Shown piece by piece: positions 34,622 to 44,183 of a stretch of 64,000 nt of DNA. Source of the DNA: Dissophora ornata (lineage: Eukaryota > Mortierellomycota > Mortierellomycetes > Mortierellales > Mortierellaceae). Numbering within the stretch: the first letter of the stretch is position 1; each line of letters opens with the position of its first letter. Position numbers and translations under genes: made by a program. Below the pieces are notes generated by a model. The model did not search any database. It was given only the letters and a program-made list of their open reading frames with translations, and was not told the DNA's origin. Where the stretch lies: assembly GCA_025201705.1 (NCBI GenBank), contig MU616615.1:1522-65521 (forward strand), read 5' to 3'.

Positions 34622-35233
34622 TGATAACGTAACGAATCTGTAGCAGCTCATTAAAACAGCAATAAACCTGGCTTAATAATGCAGGAGGCATATCGAGGCA
34701 CTGCTCGACCCGGGTCCTCGGTCAGGCTATCTTTGTTTTATTTATGCGGTCCGCGCGGTGATCGACAAGGAGGACTGTGTGTTGCCCACGACTGAACGAA
34801 ATAGCCTAGATCGCTGCAATAGGTTATTGAGGTGGCGAAACGCACCCCTGCAGCGAACAAACAAAACAAGTAAACAAAATATTTCAGTGCAGACCTCCCG
34901 TACCAGCGTTTCGGGGAAAACACTGACATCCTTCCTGTCCGAGGATGAAACGCATGATGAAAAGACGCTGTGTCGATATTCCACATGCCAGTATTTACGG
35001 CAGTGTATGGTGTTGTAGAGGAGGATAAAGTGGCAGGGTCCAGGGAAAGCGGCGAATGTCGCTTCTTTTCTTTCTCTGTTCCTCGCTTCCATTTACTTTT
35101 TGCCTTCCTTCCGTCTTCCCGTCTTCCTCTCTGTCTTCTGCTTTGTTTTTTTTTCTGTCTTGCTTCCCCACTCACCCATCCTCTATCATCTTTTCTCCCA
35201 TTTGAGTCTTGCCTACAACGGCTGTCATTTCCG
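34622..35233. other. Intergenic promoter region of kelch gene 1
   Basis: AATAAAC at about 34660 is a possible polyadenylation signal for the upstream gene. A strongly pyrimidine-rich leader (about 35060-35230) precedes the first kelch gene. The open frame extends upstream of its ATG but lacks protein character. Confidence 0.5.
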
Positions 35234-37120
35234 ATGCCTTATCCCTCTATACACTTCCTTACTGCTACCTTGTTCATCCGCAGCATACTCTCACTCGCAA
35301 TATGCACCTTGCTGAGCACCTACTCCCACGCACAGTCATTCCAACCCACAACCACCGGGCTTACCAACAATAATTTTATTGAGGGCCAGGCACTGTACAT
35401 CCAAGGGGGGCGTGTACAGGGAAGCAGCGCTGCTCTTCCGCAAGCATTCAAGATCGACCTCTCTGTGTCTTGGCCAATTAACAACCCCGTATATGTACAA
35501 CTCCCCAATGGGCCGTCCCTAACAACTGCCACATCAGCTCTCTCTGCGGACAAGAAAAGTTGGTTCTTGATTGGAACCTACAACAGCACCGTTTTCAACT
35601 TCCAGGCTTTGACATGGAGCTCTTCGACCGTGAGTAACCCGTACGTTGAAGCCCTCGCATTCGGGACCGCAACCAATCCAGTGTCCGGCCACATTTACAC
35701 CGGAGTCAACACAGTCGTAAATAGCATCACAGCGTCAGACTTGATGTCTTTTGCTCCAACCGGCTCCAACCTCGGTGTCCTTACGGAAGAGTCATCCTTG
35801 AGTGCCCCATACCTTACCCAACATCATATCGCATGGAGTGATGCGGTGCAACGCGTGCTTATTTTCGGAGGTTCCCACACCGCTGGCTTTCCATTCGTGC
35901 CACAGGTTTCTCTGACCTTTGATGGTCAACTCTACGATCCAACCACCAAAACCCGGTCCAGTTTTGCGGCGACGGGAGACGTTCCTAGCAATCGGTTTGA
36001 GGCCTGTTTCGTGCCAGCATACAATGGAACTAAAATTATATTGTACGGCGGCGCGACCTTCGCTACTCAGCCAGTTTTCCTAAACGATGTTTACATCCTG
36101 GATGTAACGAGCGGGGTATGGACTCAAGGTTTGAACGCCGGCGAAGCACGCGGCGGCGTTTCGTGTGCCATTTCTAACGACCAACTCATTATATGGGGAG
36201 GGTTTACAAATCAAGGGATGTCCACCCAGACTCTCGTCTATAACATAAAAACCAACGTTTGGACGACAAATTACACGCTGCCAGCTGCCACCACTACCGT
36301 CAAGTCCACACCTACTGCCAGCAGCTCCGTCAAAACTCCTGCCACCGGATCAGGGTCCGCGTCATCAAGCCCGTCAAATAATACTCCTCCAACTCAATCG
36401 AGTGGCAGTTCACACACTGTCGTCATCCTGGGTGCAACTGTCGGTGCTTTGGTCCTTGTGGTCGTTGCTGGCGCACTTTTATACCGTGCTCGTTCAAGCC
36501 GAATTAAGGTTGTCGACTTCAAATTAGAACCAGAGAACTTTTTCAACCAGCGACCAGACAGAAACGACTCCGCCGCCAGTGCCTCAGATCTGCACGAGAT
36601 GAATAACTTTAAACAACCTCCTACGAGTGACTCCATGCACCAGTCGCTGGTGCAACATCCCTCCCCTATGAATGGTCATCTCCACCAGTCGAATACACAA
36701 TACTACCCGCCGCCTCCTCAACTTAATCCTGACTCCAGCGTGTACTGGGCGGCAAAATACAAGGACGATTCTGGACTTCGTGGTCCTGCTTCCATTCCAA
36801 AAGCGCCCTCTCATATATATCCTAGTCTCCCAGCCCCAGCCATATCTCGAGGTTCCGCGGGTCGTCCGCAAGAAGGAATCTACGGCTCGACACCGGAACC
36901 GATGAATCCTCAGAGTTTCCCACCTTCGGACAAGAATTACCAATCGCGAGACCATGGAGGAAGGCATTTATCGCAACATCCTCATGGTGTCTTGCCCTCG
37001 AGCGACAAGACTCGTATGCAGCGTATTCCATATGGTGATGGACGTTACTCACTGCACCCTCATGGTTCTCTCGACGGCTCGACGGTGGTTGACGACCCTC
37101 TTGATTCATATTTCGAATAA
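35234..37120 (+). CDS. Single-pass kelch-propeller surface protein 1 (long tail)
   Basis: Intronless, 628 aa. Signal peptide (LSLAICTLLSTYSHAQS) ends near residue 35. The ectodomain to about 350 has kelch blades with the paired-Gly pattern: VLIFGGSHTAG, KIILYGGATF, LIIWGGF, each followed by aromatic/W positions (VYILDVTSGVWTQG), and many N-x-S/T sites. A Ser/Thr stalk (about 355-395) leads to one helix (VVILGATVGALVLVVVAG) and an R-A-R stop-transfer. The cytoplasmic tail of about 210 residues is Pro-, Tyr- and His-rich (YYPPPPQLNPDSS; SQHPHG) and ends LDSYFE. It is the first of five paralogues in this window. A sensor or adhesion role is inferred from topology; kelch ectodomains usually bind proteins or glycans. 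No catalytic galactose-oxidase residues are recognised. Confidence 0.85.
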   Translation: MPYPSIHFLTATLFIRSILSLAICTLLSTYSHAQSFQPTTTGLTNNNFIEGQALYIQGGRVQGSSAALPQAFKIDLSVSWPINNPVYVQLPNGPSLTTATSALSADKKSWFLIGTYNSTVFNFQALTWSSSTVSNPYVEALAFGTATNPVSGHIYTGVNTVVNSITASDLMSFAPTGSNLGVLTEESSLSAPYLTQHHIAWSDAVQRVLIFGGSHTAGFPFVPQVSLTFDGQLYDPTTKTRSSFAATGDVPSNRFEACFVPAYNGTKIILYGGATFATQPVFLNDVYILDVTSGVWTQGLNAGEARGGVSCAISNDQLIIWGGFTNQGMSTQTLVYNIKTNVWTTNYTLPAATTTVKSTPTASSSVKTPATGSGSASSSPSNNTPPTQSSGSSHTVVILGATVGALVLVVVAGALLYRARSSRIKVVDFKLEPENFFNQRPDRNDSAASASDLHEMNNFKQPPTSDSMHQSLVQHPSPMNGHLHQSNTQYYPPPPQLNPDSSVYWAAKYKDDSGLRGPASIPKAPSHIYPSLPAPAISRGSAGRPQEGIYGSTPEPMNPQSFPPSDKNYQSRDHGGRHLSQHPHGVLPSSDKTRMQRIPYGDGRYSLHPHGSLDGSTVVDDPLDSYFE

Positions 37121-37910
37121 TGAACCACGGTCCGTCTGATCTACAAGCATACCATAACACGAACTATATACCCCAACGAAACCTACCACTAGTATCGACT
37201 CATTCCTCATATTAATGATAGATAGCATTGAAGAATTGTACAATAATGAAGCTGTAAAATATGTCCACACAATCGACCGTCAGTATGAGTGTTTGCTTCA
37301 AAGGAAATGATTATTCGTGAACTTGAAGGGGTTCGCATCTTGTGTGCATGACAGCATGCGTGATAGAGATGGAGTCACCATGTCTTCCCGCGTCTTCAAT
37401 GCAAAAACATAAAACAATAAAACAACAAGGAGCATCAGGGTGTGGCACGCGGTGTTTTACCGTTCCCGAAAATCTGGGAAATCGCACACACACAACTTTA
37501 ATTTGGAAAGGCACAAAGAGGCTGTCCAAATTTGATGCAGGGGTCACAAATGTCGCAGAAGTCTTCAACCCCTTTCACCATCTCAAACCGGTGCAGTCAA
37601 TTTATGAGCATGCAAAGTAAAACATTCCTCTCAGACCATGAATGAGAAATAATGACGGTAGCTACTTTCATTACATCGACAAGTCCACCCACGCCACTGG
37701 GCGTTCACAACAAGCAGGAGGCACTATGCGCTGAGTGGCGAATGCTTCTAGAGGGAAGCACGTTATGATCGGCGCCCCTAAAAGGGCTCATAGCAAAATT
37801 GGTTTGAAGAACATGTTTCCTCACCTTTCACACCTTTTTTTGTTTTCTTCATTTTTTTTGCGGCACCTTCATTCCTCACATTAACCTTAGCATCTCCATC
37901 CATAATCATC
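37121..37910. other. Intergenic region between kelch genes 1 and 2
   Basis: About 790 bp without a convincing gene. Short open frames on both strands at 37311-37620 overlap each other and have no recognisable content. A T-rich leader (37836-37860) precedes kelch gene 2. Confidence 0.5.
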
Positions 37911-39599
37911 ATGCCTCGACGCTCTTCAAGATCTACTGGCACTCTCCTCTCTCATATTTCTATCCTCCTTTGGATATCACTCAGCAAAATCGTCTATGCA
38001 CAATCATTCCAACCATACGTCACATGGGGCTCCTCCAGCGCCTTTGAAGAAGGCCGGGCGATGTATGTTCTAGGAGGGAATCCAGAAATATCAAGAATGG
38101 ACGCAGGTCCGCAGGCTTTCGTGGTCGATCTCTCCGTTTCTTGGGATGCCAGCAGTCCAGTATTCAAAAGCCTCCCAAATGGGCCTAACGCCTCTATGAC
38201 GACCGGCGCACTTTCATTCGACGGCCAAGGCTGGTTTTCGTTGGTCAACGGCACCGGCTACCTATACAACATCACTTCTGGTGCCTGGGGCACCCTTCCG
38301 ACGAGCACCAACTTATCCAGCGGCTCTGGGCTCTCAGCATCAACCGATCCGGATACCGGTATCATCTACATCCCTAATGGATACGTCGGCACCAACAAAA
38401 TGAGTCGAATGCTCATGGTGAATGTAGTTACTAAAACTATCGACAGCACTGCCATGCACCCAAGCTTGAACACCTCGCAGTTTTATTCGGCATCATGGAG
38501 TGCATCTCGGGGGAGCTTACTTTTCTATGAAGGACCAGCCAATGGTCTATACGCCTACAACCCAACCGAGGGATGGAACGATCTTTCTCAATCTGTGAAG
38601 GGGGATACTCCCGCACCACGGACCGGCGCATGCTTCGAACCAGCGTACGGAGGCTCAAAAATGATCCTGTTCGGCGGGACCAACTCTACCGGCAACAATA
38701 CTCTTGACGTTATCTATATCTTAGACGTTGCCACCCTAACTTGGACAAGAGGCCCCGATGCTGGAGTGGCCAATGGGAGGGTGGGGGCTGCTTGTGCAAT
38801 CTCGAACGATCAATTTATCGCTTGGGGTGGCATCACTTCTGGGCAAGCCAACTCCACTTTTCCTAGCAACGCAATGCTTGTCTTCGACCTCAAAGCAACT
38901 GCATGGACAACCAAGTATCATGTTGGATATTCCCTCGCAATGATCATTGGATCGATTGCCGGAGTAATAGTTATTCTGCTTATCATCGGAGGAGCGATTC
39001 TCTACCGAACGCGCACAAAACGTGGCGCTATCGCCAACGACATCCCCAAAACTGGGCCTTATCAGCATCCTTCCGAGAGCACGCACAGCCTCACACACAC
39101 TCCTACCTATGTCAGCAAAGAGAGGCGGAACAATGTCGAAACTTCCTCCACGCACGATTCCATTGCCAGTACGAGCACAAGAGCCTGCAGCAACATCAGC
39201 ACCAGCTCTAGCGCTAGCACGAAAATTAATATCAGCACACAAATCAACCCCAGCACAAAAACCAACACTAGCACCAACAACAACATTAGAACAAACGCCA
39301 GCATCAGCTCCAACACAAGCACCGATACCAGCATAGACAAGAGAACCGTCAATGAGAAACATAACAGTAGGCTCAGTGGGCTATCCACAACGATGCAATT
39401 CAGGCCTGTAATGGAATCCATCATGATACAAATCATGGTAGACCACACGCCCCCAACAGAGCAGCAATATGACCTACCCGAGATACATATTGACGATCGC
39501 ACACTGCGCTTCCCTTCAGTTCCTATTGACATAACTTCCGTCGTGGCTCCAGAGCCCTCAGCATACCCAGCATACCACACGCCATACGCCTACTTTTGA
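37911..39599 (+). CDS. Single-pass kelch-propeller surface protein 2
   Basis: Intronless, 562 aa. The signal peptide (about 1-31, SILLWISLSKIVYAQS) is followed by an ectodomain collinear with paralogue 1: EEGRAMYVLGGNPE, VVDLSVSWDASSPVF, KMILFGGTNSTG, VIYILDVATLTWTRG, FIAWGG. There is almost no Ser/Thr stalk: WTTKYHVGYS leads directly into the helix LAMIIGSIAGVIVILLIIGG and R-T-R. The cytoplasmic tail of about 190 residues is unlike paralogue 1: a Ser/Thr/Asn low-complexity stretch (about 430-480, STKINISTQINPSTKTN) and a final acidic/aromatic portion ending YHTPYAYF. It shares family ectodomain and membrane pattern but has a diverged tail, suggesting a different cytoplasmic partner. Confidence 0.84.
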   Translation: MPRRSSRSTGTLLSHISILLWISLSKIVYAQSFQPYVTWGSSSAFEEGRAMYVLGGNPEISRMDAGPQAFVVDLSVSWDASSPVFKSLPNGPNASMTTGALSFDGQGWFSLVNGTGYLYNITSGAWGTLPTSTNLSSGSGLSASTDPDTGIIYIPNGYVGTNKMSRMLMVNVVTKTIDSTAMHPSLNTSQFYSASWSASRGSLLFYEGPANGLYAYNPTEGWNDLSQSVKGDTPAPRTGACFEPAYGGSKMILFGGTNSTGNNTLDVIYILDVATLTWTRGPDAGVANGRVGAACAISNDQFIAWGGITSGQANSTFPSNAMLVFDLKATAWTTKYHVGYSLAMIIGSIAGVIVILLIIGGAILYRTRTKRGAIANDIPKTGPYQHPSESTHSLTHTPTYVSKERRNNVETSSTHDSIASTSTRACSNISTSSSASTKINISTQINPSTKTNTSTNNNIRTNASISSNTSTDTSIDKRTVNEKHNSRLSGLSTTMQFRPVMESIMIQIMVDHTPPTEQQYDLPEIHIDDRTLRFPSVPIDITSVVAPEPSAYPAYHTPYAYF

Positions 39600-40394
39600 C
39601 GACATACCCAAATTATTGACATAAATAAAGACATGTATATAATGACATATATTGGGCAGACAGACCCTCCCTTCATTGCTGTGGATAAGAACGAAGTTCT
39701 TGTTAAGCCTATAGTTTTTCCCAAGCAAGGACTCGAGCAACCAGGCAATGTCGTATGAATACCTGGAGCGACGGCGCGATCCGTGACCTACTTCATATCA
39801 GTTTCACGCAGCCTGCCAATGGAGACTGAGACAGGGAACGAACTTTCTGTACGTTGACCCACAGCGGGCAGGGGATTGTGAGCAACAACTTCAGTGGCGA
39901 TTCTTAATTTCAAATACATAACGTTCAAATGGTTCGTTGCTGACATCAAACGCCACAGGTGCAGGAGTTACAACGTCGGAAGGGCCTGTTTTAAAACATT
40001 AAGAACAATATTGGTGCTGTGCCAAGTTATCTAGGACAAGAGCAAAATGTAAAACAACAAATGCGTACTACGGAGATAACTTTCAAGTGTCGGGATCATC
40101 AAAATGCATCTTTTACGCGCTCCAGCTCAGGTTCCGCTTTAAACATCGTGCACAGCCTTGAAGAGAAATGCAAAGTATTTCTGGTGTCAGAAGCAAGCGT
40201 CCATATTTCCTGAGCATTGGATAGTTTCAAGAGACAATTTCCTTGTTTTCTTAGTCGTCGACTCGTGCCACGGCCCTCCAGTTGTTTTTACATGTTGCAA
40301 TACATTCCTCCTAACGTGTTTTAGTCTCCCACAAATAAATATGATGTGCAACGCATGCAGTACATGTACATTATCCGTAGTGGCCTGGTAAGTT

Positions 40395-40611
40395 ATTTTC
40401 AAACTCGCATGAGAAACCCAGGAGACCCTCTTGCGGTGCCTCCACAAAAATTCTGGTGCCACCAAACTGGAAACGCAGTTACAACCCCTGAAAGCACATT
40501 GTGTTCAACCATTCTTTGAGGAATAGAAAGTGGTCCTCTGACCCATTCGGAGATACTCAGTCCATGCGTTCGAACCGCATTGTGATCAGGAACTTGTTCA
40601 GTACATCCCAT
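40395..40611 (-). repeat. Degenerate dispersed element, copy 1
   Basis: Read on the minus strand it encodes a fragment with FPVWWHQNF and a terminal PGFLMRV. The plus strand at 53865-54047 encodes a matching fragment with FPVFSWHQNF and a terminal PWFLVRV. The nucleotide sequences also align, with shared stretches such as AAATTCTGGTGCCAC. The two are decayed copies of one element or gene; its origin is unknown. Confidence 0.55.
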
Positions 40612-40970
40612 TCTTACTCCTAATTATGCGGCATTAGGAGCGCTACGGGACTAGAATTGTTTTCTTTGCGGGCGCTTGAAAAGGAGGGAAGGCAAGGCCT
40701 TGTGTTACCAGGAGAGCATTGCAGTGTCCAGAGACAAAACAAGGGGTTAATTGGAGTGGCTAACGTTGTCATCGAAGCACAGCACCACCGAGGTATGTTC
40801 TTTCCACCGCTGTGTAAAACAAATCTCAATCGAGGTAGGAGTCCAAGAGTTTGTGTGATATTCATAATCTTAATAGCTAACATGGTCCACATGCGGCCTC
40901 CAACAGTGTCGGGCCAAAACAGGGGTAGTATATGGCTGCATGTTACCTGCCATCGAACTCTCGGAAACCG

Positions 40971-40977
40971 TATAAAT
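40971..40977 (+). promoter_or_regulatory. TATA box of kelch gene 3
   Basis: TATAAAT preceded by CCG lies about 119 bp upstream of the ATG at 41090. The match and distance suit a core promoter. It is a sequence match only. Confidence 0.45.
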
Positions 40978-41089
40978 ACTAAATAGGTCCCCAGTTAGCT
41001 CCATCTCATCTTCATGCTCTGCAATCAACTTGAAACCCCTTCTCACATCTTCAATTTTTCCTTTTCAACCTTTGCGTTCTTTAACGACA

Positions 41090-42397
41090 ATGACTCGATG
41101 CTCCTTCTCCTTCTCTTCTACCTTCCTCCTCTTCTCGCAAGTTGCCACTCTTCTTTTCAGCGCATCCGTCTGTCCCTCGGTCCATGCATCGACTTTTATG
41201 CCACTCGTGACAACCGGGGCTTCTAGTGCTTATGTCGAAGATCAAGGGCTTTACATACTGGGCGGCTCTCCAATAGCAGATAGCGGTTTCGCTACACCTC
41301 AAGCTGTTATGATGGATCTCTCAGTGTCCTGGAACGCGAGTCAGCCCGTCTTCAAGGCACTCCCAAACGGACCCAACACCTGGTCTATGCCAAGTTCGGT
41401 CACTGCCGATGGAAAAAACTGGTTCACGATGACGAACGGCACCGGTTATGTATACAACTTCCAGTCCGCTGCATGGAGTACAGCCTTGCCCCAAAGTGAA
41501 AATCTCAATTCCGCTCGCGGACTCTCAGGCGTAACCGACCCCGATACCGGCATCATTTATGTTCCCAATGGATACATTGACACCAACAATAACACTTCTT
41601 TGCTGAAAGTGGACTTGGCGGCCAAGACCTTCGATAGTGCCCCAATGTACGGCCATCTGAACTCATCTCATCTCTTTTCCAGTGCCTGGAGCTCGCATCT
41701 CAAGAGCATTGTCTTCTTTGTGGAGTCGGAAACTGACATATATACCTACAACACCACCGAGGGATGGGAACTCATGACGCCAACGGGTGATGTTCCCAGT
41801 ACACGCATTGACAGCTGTCTCGTGTCTGCCTTCGGAGGCACGAAGATGGTCCTGTTTGGTGGTTATTCCGGGACCCAAAACACAAGCCTTAATGATATCT
41901 ATATCCTAGACGTTGCTGCCATGTCCTGGAAGAGAGGCCCCGATGTTGACATCAGCAACAGGCGCGATTCCTCGTCTTGCGCTTTTTCGAACGGCCAATT
42001 CATTGCATGGGGCGGCGTTAATACGGGCGCGGAGCAAGATATCATGGCCAGCAACTCTGCTCTTGTGTTCAGCCTCAACACTACATCATGGACCTCAAGT
42101 TATATCGCCTCGTCATCCAGTCCCACGGCGGCTCCATCATCCAGTCCCGCAGCTAACCCGTCATCAAGCTCTGTGGACTCTTCCTCGAGCAAGAAAACTC
42201 AGGTCGCAGTTATTGTGGGACCTGTTCTCGGAGCTTTTGTTGTGGCATTCGCCATCGGCGTAGTGATAATTTGTCGTGCTCGTGCCCAGCGGATAAAGGC
42301 CGCCAACGAATATAACGAAAGGTTTGCATATCCATCGAACCTTAGCGCATCATCGATCTCTGGGTCAGGACGCTCAAAGGAGTCATTGGTAGCTTGA
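41090..42397 (+). CDS. Single-pass kelch-propeller surface protein 3 (short tail)
   Basis: Intronless, 435 aa. Signal peptide (FLLFSQVATLLFSASVCPS) ends near residue 36. The ectodomain is closest to paralogue 2: YVEDQGLYILGGSPI, VMMDLSVSWNASQPVF, GLSGVTDPDTGIIYVPNGYI, KMVLFGGYSG, IYILDVAAMSWKRG, FIAWGGV. A Ser/Pro/Ala stalk (about 340-370) leads to the helix VAVIVGPVLGAFVVAFAIGV and R-A-R. The cytoplasmic tail is only about 35 residues and Ser-rich, lacking the proline-rich and acidic C-terminal motifs of paralogues 1, 4 and 5. The chosen ATG gives the best signal peptide; the upstream open frame is not needed. Confidence 0.84.
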   Translation: MTRCSFSFSSTFLLFSQVATLLFSASVCPSVHASTFMPLVTTGASSAYVEDQGLYILGGSPIADSGFATPQAVMMDLSVSWNASQPVFKALPNGPNTWSMPSSVTADGKNWFTMTNGTGYVYNFQSAAWSTALPQSENLNSARGLSGVTDPDTGIIYVPNGYIDTNNNTSLLKVDLAAKTFDSAPMYGHLNSSHLFSSAWSSHLKSIVFFVESETDIYTYNTTEGWELMTPTGDVPSTRIDSCLVSAFGGTKMVLFGGYSGTQNTSLNDIYILDVAAMSWKRGPDVDISNRRDSSSCAFSNGQFIAWGGVNTGAEQDIMASNSALVFSLNTTSWTSSYIASSSSPTAAPSSSPAANPSSSSVDSSSSKKTQVAVIVGPVLGAFVVAFAIGVVIICRARAQRIKAANEYNERFAYPSNLSASSISGSGRSKESLVA

Positions 42398-44183
42398 ATA
42401 TGTATTTTTCTTTCTTCTTTGTACATTTAGTTAGTCCTTTTTCATTGCATTTGCATCATTTCTTTCATTCCAGCATAGTCCTCTACCCATCAGACCCTCA
42501 TACCTCATATGTAATGACCCCATTTTGAACAACTTAAAAATAAAAATAATGATTGGATAGCAGACCACTGGCATTAGAAGTAGTAAGCCGTGGAGTGTAG
42601 TAAGTAGCAATAGGATAATGGAGGAGGGATGTGCGCCCAGTACACAGGCAATCAGAATTACTTGGTGGCGCTAGTAAATTGAAAGAATATATTGAAACGC
42701 ACAGTCAACGAAGAATATCGATCCAGAGCGCGATTGAAGTTATACAAACCCGTCAACCCATTTTGACACTCGAGCATTGCTGCCAGGATACCTTGAACGA
42801 CATCGTTATTCGCGTCGGAAACAAATTTCATCAACTGTTCGTTCAAGTCGTTATTGACGATAATCTCGATCTCCATATCGTCATCGAAAAGGCTAATAAT
42901 TCTGGTCAGAGATTGTCTCATTTTTCCACTTCTCGAGCCGCAGAGGCTATGAGTGCTTTCAACATCCATCTCCTTGAGCTTCGCGTCTTATCTATCCTTG
43001 GTTGCGGCGCAAGCCATGTGAAAAAGACCAAAGAACCGTCGGATCCGGCGTCTGTTTGAATCTTCTTGAACCCCCGTGCCTGACAAGTTCATTTACGATA
43101 GGTATTCCTTTTTTTTTTTTTTTTTTTTGGCCGGGGTCATATCCTTTCGTCGACCTTCCTCTTTTTCTTAACTCAGTTTCGCTCTTCCAGTCTTCTAGTC
43201 CGTCTCTTCTCTCTTATTTCTATATTGTTTAGTATTTTGTCAGCGAGGCGCCTTGGCTAACTGCGTCCTTATTTTCGAGCCTTTGCTCCCCCGATAATAG
43301 CAGCATTCTTGCCAGTGGCAGCTCTTCTTTCCATTGACCTTCTAAGTCTTATTATGTATACTCCGATGCGGGCAGTCATAATTTTTATTATCAACAGCAA
43401 ATACAAAGCCAACTAGCCTTGTGTTTTCAGAAGCCAGCTTCCAGGTGCCATCATTTCCTTTCACAAGTACACTCAATACTCAACTGTCAATGGGGCAGAA
43501 CCGGTAGCATGCAGTGGCCAGCGGACCTCCAAAGAGAAAAAAGAGCAAGAGAGAGAGGGGTCAAAGAGCGCCGTCAGCTCCACATGTCCGTGGCGTTGCG
43601 CGCTGGAAGGATGTCATCAGGCAATGGAGGGATGGCGATATAGAAGATGGGACTAGCTATGCTATTTTACGCTTGGACACCGAAGATGCATAACACGAAT
43701 TCGTCCATGTTCTCTCAAAGGAAGCTGATCGTCAACGACTACAATTTCTTGACCGGTTGCGACCGCAACATTCAGGATTTTTCTTGACGTCAAGATTGAT
43801 CCAAGAGTCTATCAAACCTATCTTCTGGCACTTCGTGCAGCATTTGAAAAAGTTGGTATAGAGCAGCGTCGCTTTCAACCTCAGCGTCCTATCTAATATG
43901 AGATCTTTGATATCGTGTTCGAACACCTTGATCTACAAGGTTCCGTAGCAAGAAGACAGCTACAACAGGCAGCATTTCTCATCCTGCTCTCAAAACATTC
44001 AAGATATCCATTAGAGCAGTGTAACAAAACGTAGTAGCAAGCAAACCCGAGAACAATGAAGGACATATATTAATGACGCTTTAATGTCGGCAGATAGTCA
44101 GACTTTCGAATATTGATTTCTAGCTGCTGCTTATGAGCAATACTCCTGAATAGCCCTATCCTCTTCACCGACACCGATTTCTC
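42398..44183. other. Intergenic region with weak coding relics
   Basis: About 1.8 kb. Apart from a 103-residue minus-strand frame (annotated separately) I see only fragmentary coding-like text. At about 43700-43990 the plus strand reads pieces such as SKEADRQRLQFLDRLRP and QTYLLALRAAFEKVG in different frames, which could be a decayed gene. A run of 19 T lies at 43110-43128. Confidence 0.4.
42658..42969 (-). CDS. Hypothetical small protein
   Basis: An open frame of 103 codons, not recognised. It is acidic in the middle (SLFDDDMEIEIIVNNDL) and helical in appearance (VVQGILAAMLECQNGL). No signal peptide, no membrane helix and no splice support. An equally long antisense frame exists, so it may be a chance frame. 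Confidence 0.2.
   Translation of the reverse strand: MDVESTHSLCGSRSGKMRQSLTRIISLFDDDMEIEIIVNNDLNEQLMKFVSDANNDVVQGILAAMLECQNGLTGLYNFNRALDRYSSLTVRFNIFFQFTSATK

Larger units (their letters stand above)
39600..41089. other. Intergenic region with a degenerate dispersed repeat
   Basis: About 1.5 kb between kelch genes 2 and 3. No intact gene is recognised. Part of it (about 40395-40611) is related in reverse orientation to 53865-54047. A TATA-like element lies at 40971. Confidence 0.5.

Noticed and set aside
34970..35233. Upstream extension of kelch protein 1
   Set aside because: The frame is open, but it would put about 88 residues before a good signal peptide; all paralogues start directly with a signal peptide.
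40560..40600. tRNA-like segment around a GTTCGAAC sequence
   Set aside because: No acceptor stem, D-arm or anticodon arm can be drawn around it.
42631..43059. Plus-strand frame of 142 codons
   Set aside because: It lies opposite another frame of similar quality and shows no recognisable motif; one of the two at most is real and neither is convincing.
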